NCBI GenBank assembly: GCA_002298885.1
Contig: DBMK01000314.1
Location: 1 to 16,911 of the forward strand
Direction of reading: 5' to 3'
From: Anaerolineaceae bacterium UBA700
GTDB taxonomy: Bacteria > Chloroflexota > Anaerolineae > Anaerolineales > Anaerolineaceae
DNA length: 16,911 nt
The position numbers and the translations under genes were made by a program. The notes under the pieces are model-generated. The model saw only the letters and a list, made by a program, of their open reading frames with translations. It did not search any database and had not been told where the DNA came from. Positions 7,347 to 14,051 of the stretch are shown here, piece after piece. How positions within the stretch are numbered: the first letter of the stretch is position 1; every line of letters begins with the position of its first letter.

Positions 7347-8795
7347 ATGAGCAAGAAGTTTTTGACTGTAGTTTCGATGCTCGTGATCGTTTCGACCCTG
7401 CTTGCGGCTTGTGCGCCTGCCGCAACAACCGCAGCGCCGACCAATCCGCCGGCTACTACTGCGCCCACCACGCCGCCGCCCACAGCAGCCCCTACCACAC
7501 CACCAGCTACGGCTGCACCCACCACGGTTCCGCCGACTGCGGCACCAACACAGACTGCGGCCCCAGCGACCCCTAACTGCGGGACGGGGTCTGTCGTGCT
7601 AAATGCTTACTTCGAGACGGGCTTCGATATCCCCTTCAAGCTCGCCGACGAGTTCACCAAACAGTATCCGAACGTCACTTTTGACATCAAACAAGACCAG
7701 TTCGCCAATCTCATCAATGAGACACCGCGTCTCCTCTCGGGTGACAATCCGCCCGACCTGATCCGGCTGCCGACCATGGTTTCGTTTGCCAAGGAAGGGC
7801 TACTCAAGAACCTCGACAGTTACGCCACAGCTTTCGGATGGGATAAGTGGCCGGTGCCCCAGCTCAACCAGAACCGCGTCGCAGCGGACGGAACACGCGG
7901 CTCCGGCGCGCTGTATGCCATGGGCCTCAACTACAGCCTGACCGGCATCTTTTACAACAAGAAACTGGCCACTCAGATCGGCATGACCGAGCCGCCCAAA
8001 ACACTCGATGAGTTCGATGCCCTGCTCGCAAAGGCGAAATCCGCTGGACTCCTCCCAATCATGGAGTGGGGCAGCGCAAAGAGCGGAATGGGGCTGGCCT
8101 TCCCGCTGCAAGCGCTCATGGCTTCCGTTGGCCCGGTCCAACCCATCAATGACTGGATCTTCCAGAAAAAGGGCGCCACGATCGATACCCCGGATAACCT
8201 GAAAGCTGCGCAGCATCTAGAGCAGTGGATCAAGAGCGGTTATTTCCCACCCGATATCAATGCCATCGAATACACTGATGCAGCCGCCCGGTTCACGAAG
8301 GGCGAAGGTGTCTTCACTTTCAACGGCGATTGGCAGAACGCTGGCTACGATTCCGGTATGCCCGGCAACGTCGGTTTCTTCCTGATGCCGCCTGCCACAG
8401 CCGGTGGCAGCCCGGCGGCAATGTCCGCCCCGCTGACGTATGGCATCGCTGCGAAAGCAAAGAATGCCGACTGCGCTGCGTTCTTCTTCAACTGGATCGC
8501 CACGAACGACAAGGCCCGCCAGATCGACGTCACGATCGGCGGATCGAACCCCGGTGGTCCGGCCGATGCCACGATGCCTTCCGTTACTGCCGGCTCGGTT
8601 ACGAACGAGACGCTTGCCGCAGGACCTGTCGTCGGCAAGGCTGGCACGTCAATGGACTTCATCGCCAATTCGACGAGCTCAATCTTCGCCCAGGGCTGGA
8701 CGCCCGAGCTACAAAAGATGGTCGGCGGCAAGCAGGACGCGGCTGGCCTGCTCAAAGCCGTCCAAGCTGAATACGAGAGGGAACTCACTCAGTAA
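7347..8795 (+). CDS. ABC transporter sugar-binding lipoprotein (family 1 extracellular solute-binding protein)
   Basis: The 482-residue product captures sugar outside the membrane for the two permeases encoded next. It has a lipoprotein signal peptide with lipobox LAAC (Cys22 is the predicted lipidated residue), then a Thr/Pro/Ala-rich tether (about 23-76) built from 9-residue repeats. The mature domain resembles CUT1 (malE-like) binding proteins, with GLNYSLTGIFYNKKLA, PPKTLDEFDALLAKAKSAG and the FTKGEGVFTFNGDW block. AGGAG at 7334-7338 lies 8 bases before the ATG. It is the first gene of the operon behind the operator at 7209-7224. Sucrose or a related alpha-glucoside is the likely ligand given sucP downstream, but specificity cannot be read from sequence. 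Confidence 0.93.
   Translation: MSKKFLTVVSMLVIVSTLLAACAPAATTAAPTNPPATTAPTTPPPTAAPTTPPATAAPTTVPPTAAPTQTAAPATPNCGTGSVVLNAYFETGFDIPFKLADEFTKQYPNVTFDIKQDQFANLINETPRLLSGDNPPDLIRLPTMVSFAKEGLLKNLDSYATAFGWDKWPVPQLNQNRVAADGTRGSGALYAMGLNYSLTGIFYNKKLATQIGMTEPPKTLDEFDALLAKAKSAGLLPIMEWGSAKSGMGLAFPLQALMASVGPVQPINDWIFQKKGATIDTPDNLKAAQHLEQWIKSGYFPPDINAIEYTDAAARFTKGEGVFTFNGDWQNAGYDSGMPGNVGFFLMPPATAGGSPAAMSAPLTYGIAAKAKNADCAAFFFNWIATNDKARQIDVTIGGSNPGGPADATMPSVTAGSVTNETLAAGPVVGKAGTSMDFIANSTSSIFAQGWTPELQKMVGGKQDAAGLLKAVQAEYERELTQ
7434..7568 (+). repeat. 27-base coding tandem repeat in the lipoprotein tether
   Basis: Five successive 9-codon units encode APTNPPATT, APTTPPPTA, APTTPPATA, APTTVPPTA and the degenerate APTQTAAPA. 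The DNA units have diverged at third positions, so the repeat is old or constrained at protein level. It forms the flexible spacer between the lipidated Cys22 and the ligand-binding domain. Confidence 0.88.
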
Positions 8796-8803
8796 TGATG
8801 ACG

Positions 8804-8825
8804 GCTGCAGGACGATGCCTGCGGC
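8804..8825 (+). other. RNA hairpin between binding-protein and permease genes
   Basis: GCTGCAGG (8804-8811) pairs with CCTGCGGC (8818-8825), including one G-U pair, around a 6-base loop. It lies 9 bases after the lipoprotein stop and has no T-tract. Hairpins here in sugar ABC operons often hold the binding-protein mRNA at higher level than the permease mRNA, as in malE-malF; that role is inferred. An in-frame ATG at 8815 falls in the loop. Confidence 0.5.
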
Positions 8826-8847
8826 TTCCAAATCGACGGACACATCG

Positions 8848-9783
8848 ATGATGACATCAGACAATCGCCCTGTAGCCCCTGCAATCTCCCGGCGGACATT
8901 CCTCAACAAAAGGGTCCGCCGGGAGACCTTTGTTGGCTGGTTGTTCGTCCTGCCAGCTCTACTCATGTACGTGGTCTTCGTGCTCGTACCCCTGCTGCTG
9001 ACCATCCTGTACTCACTCTTCCGCTGGAACGGCGTCGGTCCCGCAACCTGGGTCGGGTTAAAGAACTACGCCACTGTCTTCGAGGTGCCAGACCTGCTTG
9101 GGACCATCGTCAATGCGTTCTGGCTGGTCATATGGTTCAGCCTGATTCCGGTAGGCCTTGGTCTCATTGTAGCAAGCGTGATCCATCGCATGGCTACCGG
9201 GCGGCTCGGAGCAATCGCCAGGACCGTTCTATTTCTGCCCCAGGTCATTCCGCTCGTCGCTGCCGGCATCATTTGGGGGTGGCTGCTGGCCCTCCCTGGC
9301 TTGATCAATCAGATTCTCAGGGCAATCGGCCTTGGCACGGTTGCCCGCGCCTGGCTTGGCGACTTCGACTGGGCGCTCCCATCCGTTGGTATCATCGGAA
9401 TCTGGGTCTTGTTGGGATTCTGCACTGTTCTGTTATTGACCGGTATGTCGAAAGTTGACCCGGCCCTCTATGAGTCTGCGAGGATCGATGGCGCCAGTTG
9501 GTTCAAGGAGTTCGTTTCGATCACCATCCCGCTTCTCAAAAACGAGATCGGCGTGTGCCTGACCGTCACGGTAATCGCCGCGCTGGCCGCGTTTGACATT
9601 GTGTACGTCTCCACAGCCGGCGGGCCCGGCAACTCGACGGCTGTCCCTGGGATTCAGATTTACATCCTTGCATTCACCCAGCGATCCATTGGCCTGGCGT
9701 CTGCTCTGGCCGTCATGCTCATGGTCCTCGTCGTTATCGTCATTCTCCCAATCCAGCGGTTGAGTCGGGAGAGTGCGCGATGA
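8848..9783 (+). CDS. ABC sugar transporter permease 1 (CUT1, MalF-like)
   Basis: This integral membrane protein of about 311 residues forms half of the sugar channel. The N-terminal cytoplasmic stretch is followed by FVGWLFVLPALLMYVVFVLVPLLLTIL (first membrane segment), with about six hydrophobic segments in total. The cytoplasmic EAA loop, YESARIDGASWFKEFVSITIPLL (written here in two parts: YESARIDGASW and FKEFVSITIPLL), contacts the ATPase. The start is uncertain. Tandem ATGs at 8848 and 8851 were preferred over an ATG at 8815 that lies in a hairpin loop and has its AGGA only 2 bases away. The stop overlaps the next gene's start (ATGA at 9780-9783). Confidence 0.92.
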   Translation: MMTSDNRPVAPAISRRTFLNKRVRRETFVGWLFVLPALLMYVVFVLVPLLLTILYSLFRWNGVGPATWVGLKNYATVFEVPDLLGTIVNAFWLVIWFSLIPVGLGLIVASVIHRMATGRLGAIARTVLFLPQVIPLVAAGIIWGWLLALPGLINQILRAIGLGTVARAWLGDFDWALPSVGIIGIWVLLGFCTVLLLTGMSKVDPALYESARIDGASWFKEFVSITIPLLKNEIGVCLTVTVIAALAAFDIVYVSTAGGPGNSTAVPGIQIYILAFTQRSIGLASALAVMLMVLVVIVILPIQRLSRESAR

Positions 9784-10604
9784 GAGTTGCCCGCAGCGAA
9801 CTTTGGGCAGGTCGAACGCTCCTTCTGACGTTGATGGCGTTCACGATCCTGCCGTTTATCAGCATCTTCATGACCGCGCTGCATCCATCGGGGACTGTGC
9901 CTAACGGGCTCGAATGGCCCGCGAATCCGCAATGGGGCAACTTCGTGCAGGCGTTCAAAGTCGCGGAAATGCCCGCCCTGCTCATGTCGAGCTCGTTCAT
10001 TGTGCTCGCCGTTGTACCGGTGTCCCTCGTGATTTCAACAATGGCCGGATTCGCCATCGGTCTCCTTCGAATTCCCGGCGCGGGATTACTCCTCTCCTTA
10101 TTTGTGTTCGGGCTGACCCTCCCGTTTCCCGGGATTATCATCCCGATCTACATTTTGGAGCGAACATTGGGGATCTACAACACGCGGTTCGCCATCGTGC
10201 TGCCTCTGATCGCCTTGTACATGCCCTTTGCGGTCTTCTGGATGCGGGCTCACTTCGTCAATATGCCGTCCGAGATCTCGGAGGCGGCCCGTGTCGATGG
10301 CGCGACCACGTGGGACCTGTTCTGGCAAATCCACGTCCCGCTGGCGCGGGCGCCAATCGCGTCGCTCGGCATCCTCATGTCCGTATGGACGTGGAACCAG
10401 TTTCTGCTTGCGCTGGTGCTCGTTGAGGACCCGTCACAGAGAACAATGGCCGGCGCATTAGGCGCGTTCCAGGGCCACTACGCGACCGATGTCCCCCTGC
10501 TTTGCGCCGGCACGATCCTAATCCTTGTACCCACCCTGGTTATCTTCATTTTATTCCAACGCCAGATCATCATGGCGCTTCTCCAAGGCTCGGTCAAGGG
10601 ATAA
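9780..10604 (+). CDS. ABC sugar transporter permease 2 (CUT1, MalG-like)
   Basis: This 274-residue integral membrane protein pairs with permease 1. It has an N-terminal membrane segment (TLLLTLMAFTILPFISIFM), several later hydrophobic segments, and an EAA loop with EISEAARVDGATTWDLFWQI followed by HVPLARAPI, the conserved ATPase contact. GGGAG at 9767-9771 precedes the ATG by 8 bases. The 4-base overlap with permease 1 indicates coupled translation. No ATP-binding subunit is encoded in this cassette, so the channel should use a shared MsmK/UgpC-type ATPase encoded elsewhere. Followed after 100 bases by sucP. Confidence 0.93.
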   Translation: MRVARSELWAGRTLLLTLMAFTILPFISIFMTALHPSGTVPNGLEWPANPQWGNFVQAFKVAEMPALLMSSSFIVLAVVPVSLVISTMAGFAIGLLRIPGAGLLLSLFVFGLTLPFPGIIIPIYILERTLGIYNTRFAIVLPLIALYMPFAVFWMRAHFVNMPSEISEAARVDGATTWDLFWQIHVPLARAPIASLGILMSVWTWNQFLLALVLVEDPSQRTMAGALGAFQGHYATDVPLLCAGTILILVPTLVIFILFQRQIIMALLQGSVKG

Positions 10605-10704
10605 TCCTTGTAACGTCCCAAGGGACAATTGTGCCGGGTGTCTAACTGGAAAATATGCCTTGAATTATAGGGATGAGCATGGCATTAACGCAGATATAAA
10701 CACC

Positions 10705-12150
10705 ATGAAAAATAAGGTACAGCTCATTACTTACGCTGATCGCCTGGGGGGAAGCGATATTAATGCTTTACATCGGTTATTAAAAGGCCCACTCGCCGGC
10801 CTGTTTGGCGGTGTTCATATTCTCCCATTTTATTATCCCATTCACGGAGCCGATGCCGGTTTTGACCCGATTGACCACACAAGGATCGATCCGATCTTGG
10901 GAAGTTGGGCAGACATCAAAGCAATGGGACAGGATGTGGACCTGATGGCAGACTTAATCGTCAATCATGTATCCTCGTCCTCTCCGCAATTTCAGGATTA
11001 CTTCGAAAAAGGCGATGCTTCTATTTATAAAGACTTGTTTTTAACCATGGGCAGCATCTTTCCGAACGGCGCCACCGAAGCTGATTTGTTAACCATCTAT
11101 CGCCCACGCCCTGGCCTTCCCTTTTCCTACATTACGCTAAAAAATAACCAGAAACGCCTTTTATGGACAACTTTCTCGAAACAACAAATAGACATAAATG
11201 TGATTCATTCTCAAGGGAAAGACTACCTTCAATCAGTACTCCGAACGCTGCATGAAAATGGCATCCGCATGGTGCGGTTGGATGCTGTTGGATATGCCGT
11301 TAAAAAATCTGGGACCAGTTGTTTCATGATCCCCGAGACTTTTGCTTTTATTGAGGAAATTACCAAGCAAGCGGCAGCATTGGGGATCGAAGCACTCGTC
11401 GAAATTCATTCCCATTTTCTCAGGCAGATCGAAATAGCTCGCCTGGTGGATCGAGTTTATGATTTCGCGCTGCCCCCGCTGGTGATACACGCCATATTTA
11501 ATCAAACTGCCCGTTACTTGAAAAAATGGCTGGAAATCAGTCCTCGAAATGCCATTACAGTGTTGGACACGCACGATGGAATTGGGGTGATTGATGTCGA
11601 CGCAGATGTAAATAATCCTGAAATTCGCCCAGGATTAATTCCTTCGAAAGAATTGGGGGCTCTTGTAGAAAGAATCCACACCAATAGCAGAGGACAGAGC
11701 CGCATGGCTACTGGCGCGGCGGCTTCCAACCTCGATCAATATCAGGTGAACTGCACATTTTACGACGCACTTGGGCGCAATGACAAAGATTATTTGTTGG
11801 CACGTGCGATTCAGTTTTTTGTCCCTGGTGTGCCACAGGTCTATTATGTGGGCTTACTGGCAGGTGAGAACGATATGAGCTTGCTCGCAAAAAGCGGTGT
11901 GGGGCGGGATATTAACCGGCATTTTTATACACTCGATGAAGTAGATCAAGCCATCCAGCGCCCGGTCGTGCAATCGCTGTTCGAATTAATTCGTTTTCGG
12001 AATCGCCACCCTGCGTTTAACGGAATGTTCAGTATGCCTGAAACCTGCGACTCTGGAATTAGCTTGCGCTGGGACAATGAAGGTGATTGGGCAATGCTGG
12101 AGGTGGACTTTGCTGCAAGTTCTTATTCCATATCCAGCAGTCCAATTTAA
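10705..12150 (+). CDS. sucP: Sucrose phosphorylase (GH13 subfamily 18)
   Basis: SucP converts sucrose and phosphate to alpha-glucose 1-phosphate and fructose in the cytoplasm, saving ATP on imported sugar. The 481-residue product opens MKNKVQLITYADRLG, almost identical to bifidobacterial SucP. Catalytic residues are visible: nucleophile Asp193 in RLDAVGY, acid/base Glu233 in LVEIHSHF and Asp291 in VLDTHDGIGV. Sucrose-site residues known from the Bifidobacterium adolescentis enzyme are kept: Tyr132 and Arg135 (IYRPRPG), His235, and Asp344/Gln347 in the SNLDQYQ loop, though Gln345 replaces a Leu. This favours sucrose over sucrose-6'-phosphate, glucosylglycerol or glucosylglycerate. It is about 20 residues shorter at the C-terminus than the bifidobacterial protein. 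No Shine-Dalgarno is obvious before the ATG. Samples are A+T-richer than flanks. Confidence 0.92.
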   Translation: MKNKVQLITYADRLGGSDINALHRLLKGPLAGLFGGVHILPFYYPIHGADAGFDPIDHTRIDPILGSWADIKAMGQDVDLMADLIVNHVSSSSPQFQDYFEKGDASIYKDLFLTMGSIFPNGATEADLLTIYRPRPGLPFSYITLKNNQKRLLWTTFSKQQIDINVIHSQGKDYLQSVLRTLHENGIRMVRLDAVGYAVKKSGTSCFMIPETFAFIEEITKQAAALGIEALVEIHSHFLRQIEIARLVDRVYDFALPPLVIHAIFNQTARYLKKWLEISPRNAITVLDTHDGIGVIDVDADVNNPEIRPGLIPSKELGALVERIHTNSRGQSRMATGAAASNLDQYQVNCTFYDALGRNDKDYLLARAIQFFVPGVPQVYYVGLLAGENDMSLLAKSGVGRDINRHFYTLDEVDQAIQRPVVQSLFELIRFRNRHPAFNGMFSMPETCDSGISLRWDNEGDWAMLEVDFAASSYSISSSPI

Positions 12151-12776
12151 TTTAATCCTTTTATAAACTCCTTGGCCAGCTTGCGGGTTTTGGGACTGGA
12201 GCAGTCCTGGCGCTTCCACACGAAGCCAACAATGGCGTTCCTATCTTGGGCCAAATCGTAATAGGACTGGAAGGCCTCGATGATGTACGCTGCGATCAGG
12301 TCTTTGTGCCTGGCGCCAGTGGAGAGATGATCAAATTCGAGCAGTTTATGCGTAATGCGAGATTCGAGCTCGGGGCGCGAGCGCACAATTTTGGGCGTGA
12401 CGGCAGCAATGTTACAGGCTACGATTACGCTTTCGTCTCCCAAGAGGTTGTAAAAATCGTCCAGGATGGAAAAAAACCGGCTCGTGGGGTCCAAGGCGGC
12501 CAGTTCGGACAGCACGTACACGGCGACGGATTTCGAAAAGCTGTTGGCGCTTTGGAGCAGCTCGACGAAATAACTCCAATGCGGGAGTAAAACCTCCGGA
12601 TACTTTTGAGCCATCAAAATCAAGGCTTGCGAGCAATTGCTGCGTACGGCTGCCTTTTGGGACTGCGGGCCGACCCCTTCCAGTAGTTGCTGCAGAAAAT
12701 TCGGGTCTATTTGCCCCATTTCCACCAGAGCCTCAGGCGGGACGCCCTTCTCGTTCAAATCCATTCCGATTGGCAT
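12147..12776 (-). CDS. HEAT-like alpha-helical repeat protein, function unknown
   Basis: The 209-residue, apparently cytoplasmic protein has no signal peptide or membrane segment. From about residue 25 it is a succession of amphipathic helix pairs about 35-40 residues long (for example SNCSQALILMAQKYPEVLL, FSKSVAVYVLSELAALDP and ESVIVACNIAAVTPKIVRS), as in HEAT/ARM-type alpha-solenoids that act as protein-binding scaffolds. The C-terminus is basic (SSPKTRKLAKEFIKGLN). A GGGGA-like ribosome site precedes the ATG by 6 bases. It is last in a four-gene - strand run, 16 bases after the DinB-like gene, and its stop overlaps the stop of sucP from the other strand. No enzyme motif was recognised. Confidence 0.7.
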   Translation of the reverse strand: MPIGMDLNEKGVPPEALVEMGQIDPNFLQQLLEGVGPQSQKAAVRSNCSQALILMAQKYPEVLLPHWSYFVELLQSANSFSKSVAVYVLSELAALDPTSRFFSILDDFYNLLGDESVIVACNIAAVTPKIVRSRPELESRITHKLLEFDHLSTGARHKDLIAAYIIEAFQSYYDLAQDRNAIVGFVWKRQDCSSPKTRKLAKEFIKGLN

Positions 12777-12792
12777 GGCCGTTCCCCGTATA

Positions 12793-13293
12793 TTATTTTA
12801 TTTCACGCAAAAAGAAGATCAAATCGGTATCACCTGGCGAATGGGCGAGGGCAGTGAGGGCGACGCCGGCTTCGGAGCGGAATTGGGTGCCGTGGTTGAC
12901 GACGTGGGCCAGAATTTGCCAGCGCGGGGTTTCGAAGGATTGGCCGCGCGTGTTAGTGTACTGGAGGCTACCGGATAGGTCGGAGTCGGAAAGTGTATCC
13001 AAATAGGCGCGCATGGCGCTTTCTTCTTCGCCCCAGCGTTGGCGCAGAGCGGCCAGGGTGGGGAACTCAGCCTCTTTCAGCAAGGCGGGCGGGGAAACGT
13101 GCTCCTGGAGTCGCCGGCGCCAGATATTTTCGGCGGCCAGGATGTGCATCAGGGTGCCGCTCAGGCTGCCAAAGCTTAATCCCGCCACGGCGGCGGTATA
13201 TTGCTCAGGGCTCACCTGGGCCGCCGCCTGCAGGATTTTATCGTTTGCCCAATAGTTATAGGCAAAGAGGGCAAGGACTTCGTTCTTATCCAT
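12793..13293 (-). CDS. DinB-family four-helix-bundle protein
   Basis: The 166-residue product has the DinB/YfiT fold signatures: an N-terminal YNYWANDKIL helix, HILAAENIWRRRL and a C-terminal HVVNHGTQFRSEAG helix. Family members are metal-dependent; some are thiol transferases or hydrolases, many are uncharacterised. The usual three-His metal site would be His50, His134 and a third His four residues later, but position 138 is Phe (codon TTC), so the site seems incomplete. The ATG at 13293 was chosen over a TTG at 13299; it lies 2 bases after the stop of the upstream membrane-anchored protein gene, indicating an operon. Substrate cannot be predicted. Confidence 0.85.
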   Translation of the reverse strand: MDKNEVLALFAYNYWANDKILQAAAQVSPEQYTAAVAGLSFGSLSGTLMHILAAENIWRRRLQEHVSPPALLKEAEFPTLAALRQRWGEEESAMRAYLDTLSDSDLSGSLQYTNTRGQSFETPRWQILAHVVNHGTQFRSEAGVALTALAHSPGDTDLIFFLREIK

Positions 13294-13295
13294 TT

Positions 13296-13997
13296 TCAAT
13301 CCATTTCTCTGGCAATGGCCAGGGCAATATCCACCAGCGAGCGGGTGCGCTCTATCGGTTCGGCGCTGTAGCGCATACGAGTATGCGGAACAGACAGGGT
13401 AAAGGCGTCGCCGCCGGCCTCCAGGGCCAGGCCAGGAGTGCCGAGCAGCCGGCCGCGCACCCGGTCGTTCAATACGCGCCTCGCCCCCTCGGCATCCTCC
13501 CCGGTGACCAGGTACTTCTGTTCAAAATCAGGCGAGGAATCGAACGGGATGGCAGGCATATCTCTGGAAGCCAGCCAGGCAATCATGCGGTTCGCCAGCG
13601 AGGCCGTACGGCCTGGCTGGTCCAGTCGCGGGTACACGCTGAAGCGCGGCAGGGTCCAGCCGGGGCACTCCAGGGCGACGGCAGAAGATTCATGCACGGT
13701 ATAGCCCTCTGAATCACGGCTGACCAGGTCGTAAATGTAAAGCTGGCCGTCCGGCGAGCTGCGGGTGAAAACGTACTGCAGCTCATAAGCCGGGCGCCGG
13801 CGGTTGTGGGTGTGGAGCTGGAAAATCCGCGCCTGCAGCGCAGCATCCGGGGGAATAGGATGGAAGCCCAGCATTGTGGCGATTTCTTCTTTCTTTGCCT
13901 TCAGCCGGCGCTGGCCAACGAACATGACATAGATCAAGACGGCGAACACTCCCAGGATGCCCAGGACGACAATGACGGCTAAGGTATCAGAGTCCAT
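13296..13997 (-). CDS. Membrane-anchored protein of unknown function
   Basis: I do not recognise a named family. The 233-residue product has one N-terminal membrane helix (about residues 6-27, VIVVLGILGVFAVLIYVMF), followed at once by a basic stretch GQRRLKAKK, which by the positive-inside rule puts the rest of the protein in the cytoplasm. The soluble part looks alpha/beta with beta strands (YELQYVF, LYIYDLVSR) and a stretch FEQKYLVTGEDAEGARRVL reminiscent of DUF3137-like domains, but this is only a resemblance. No ribosome binding site is obvious. It lies 54 bases after the nicotinate phosphoribosyltransferase gene and 2 bases before the DinB-like gene. Confidence 0.75.
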   Translation of the reverse strand: MDSDTLAVIVVLGILGVFAVLIYVMFVGQRRLKAKKEEIATMLGFHPIPPDAALQARIFQLHTHNRRRPAYELQYVFTRSSPDGQLYIYDLVSRDSEGYTVHESSAVALECPGWTLPRFSVYPRLDQPGRTASLANRMIAWLASRDMPAIPFDSSPDFEQKYLVTGEDAEGARRVLNDRVRGRLLGTPGLALEAGGDAFTLSVPHTRMRYSAEPIERTRSLVDIALAIAREMD

Positions 13998-14051
13998 TTA
14001 TTTAAGTAACCCACTTCCGGTCAAACATTGTACCCATGGCCATTCACTGTG

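Noticed and set aside
10605..10704. Separate promoter for sucP in the 100-base gap
   Set aside because: No -35/-10 pair with acceptable spacing was found; the small GTCCC-AA-GGGAC palindrome (10615-10626) has too short a centre for a hairpin and no second copy.
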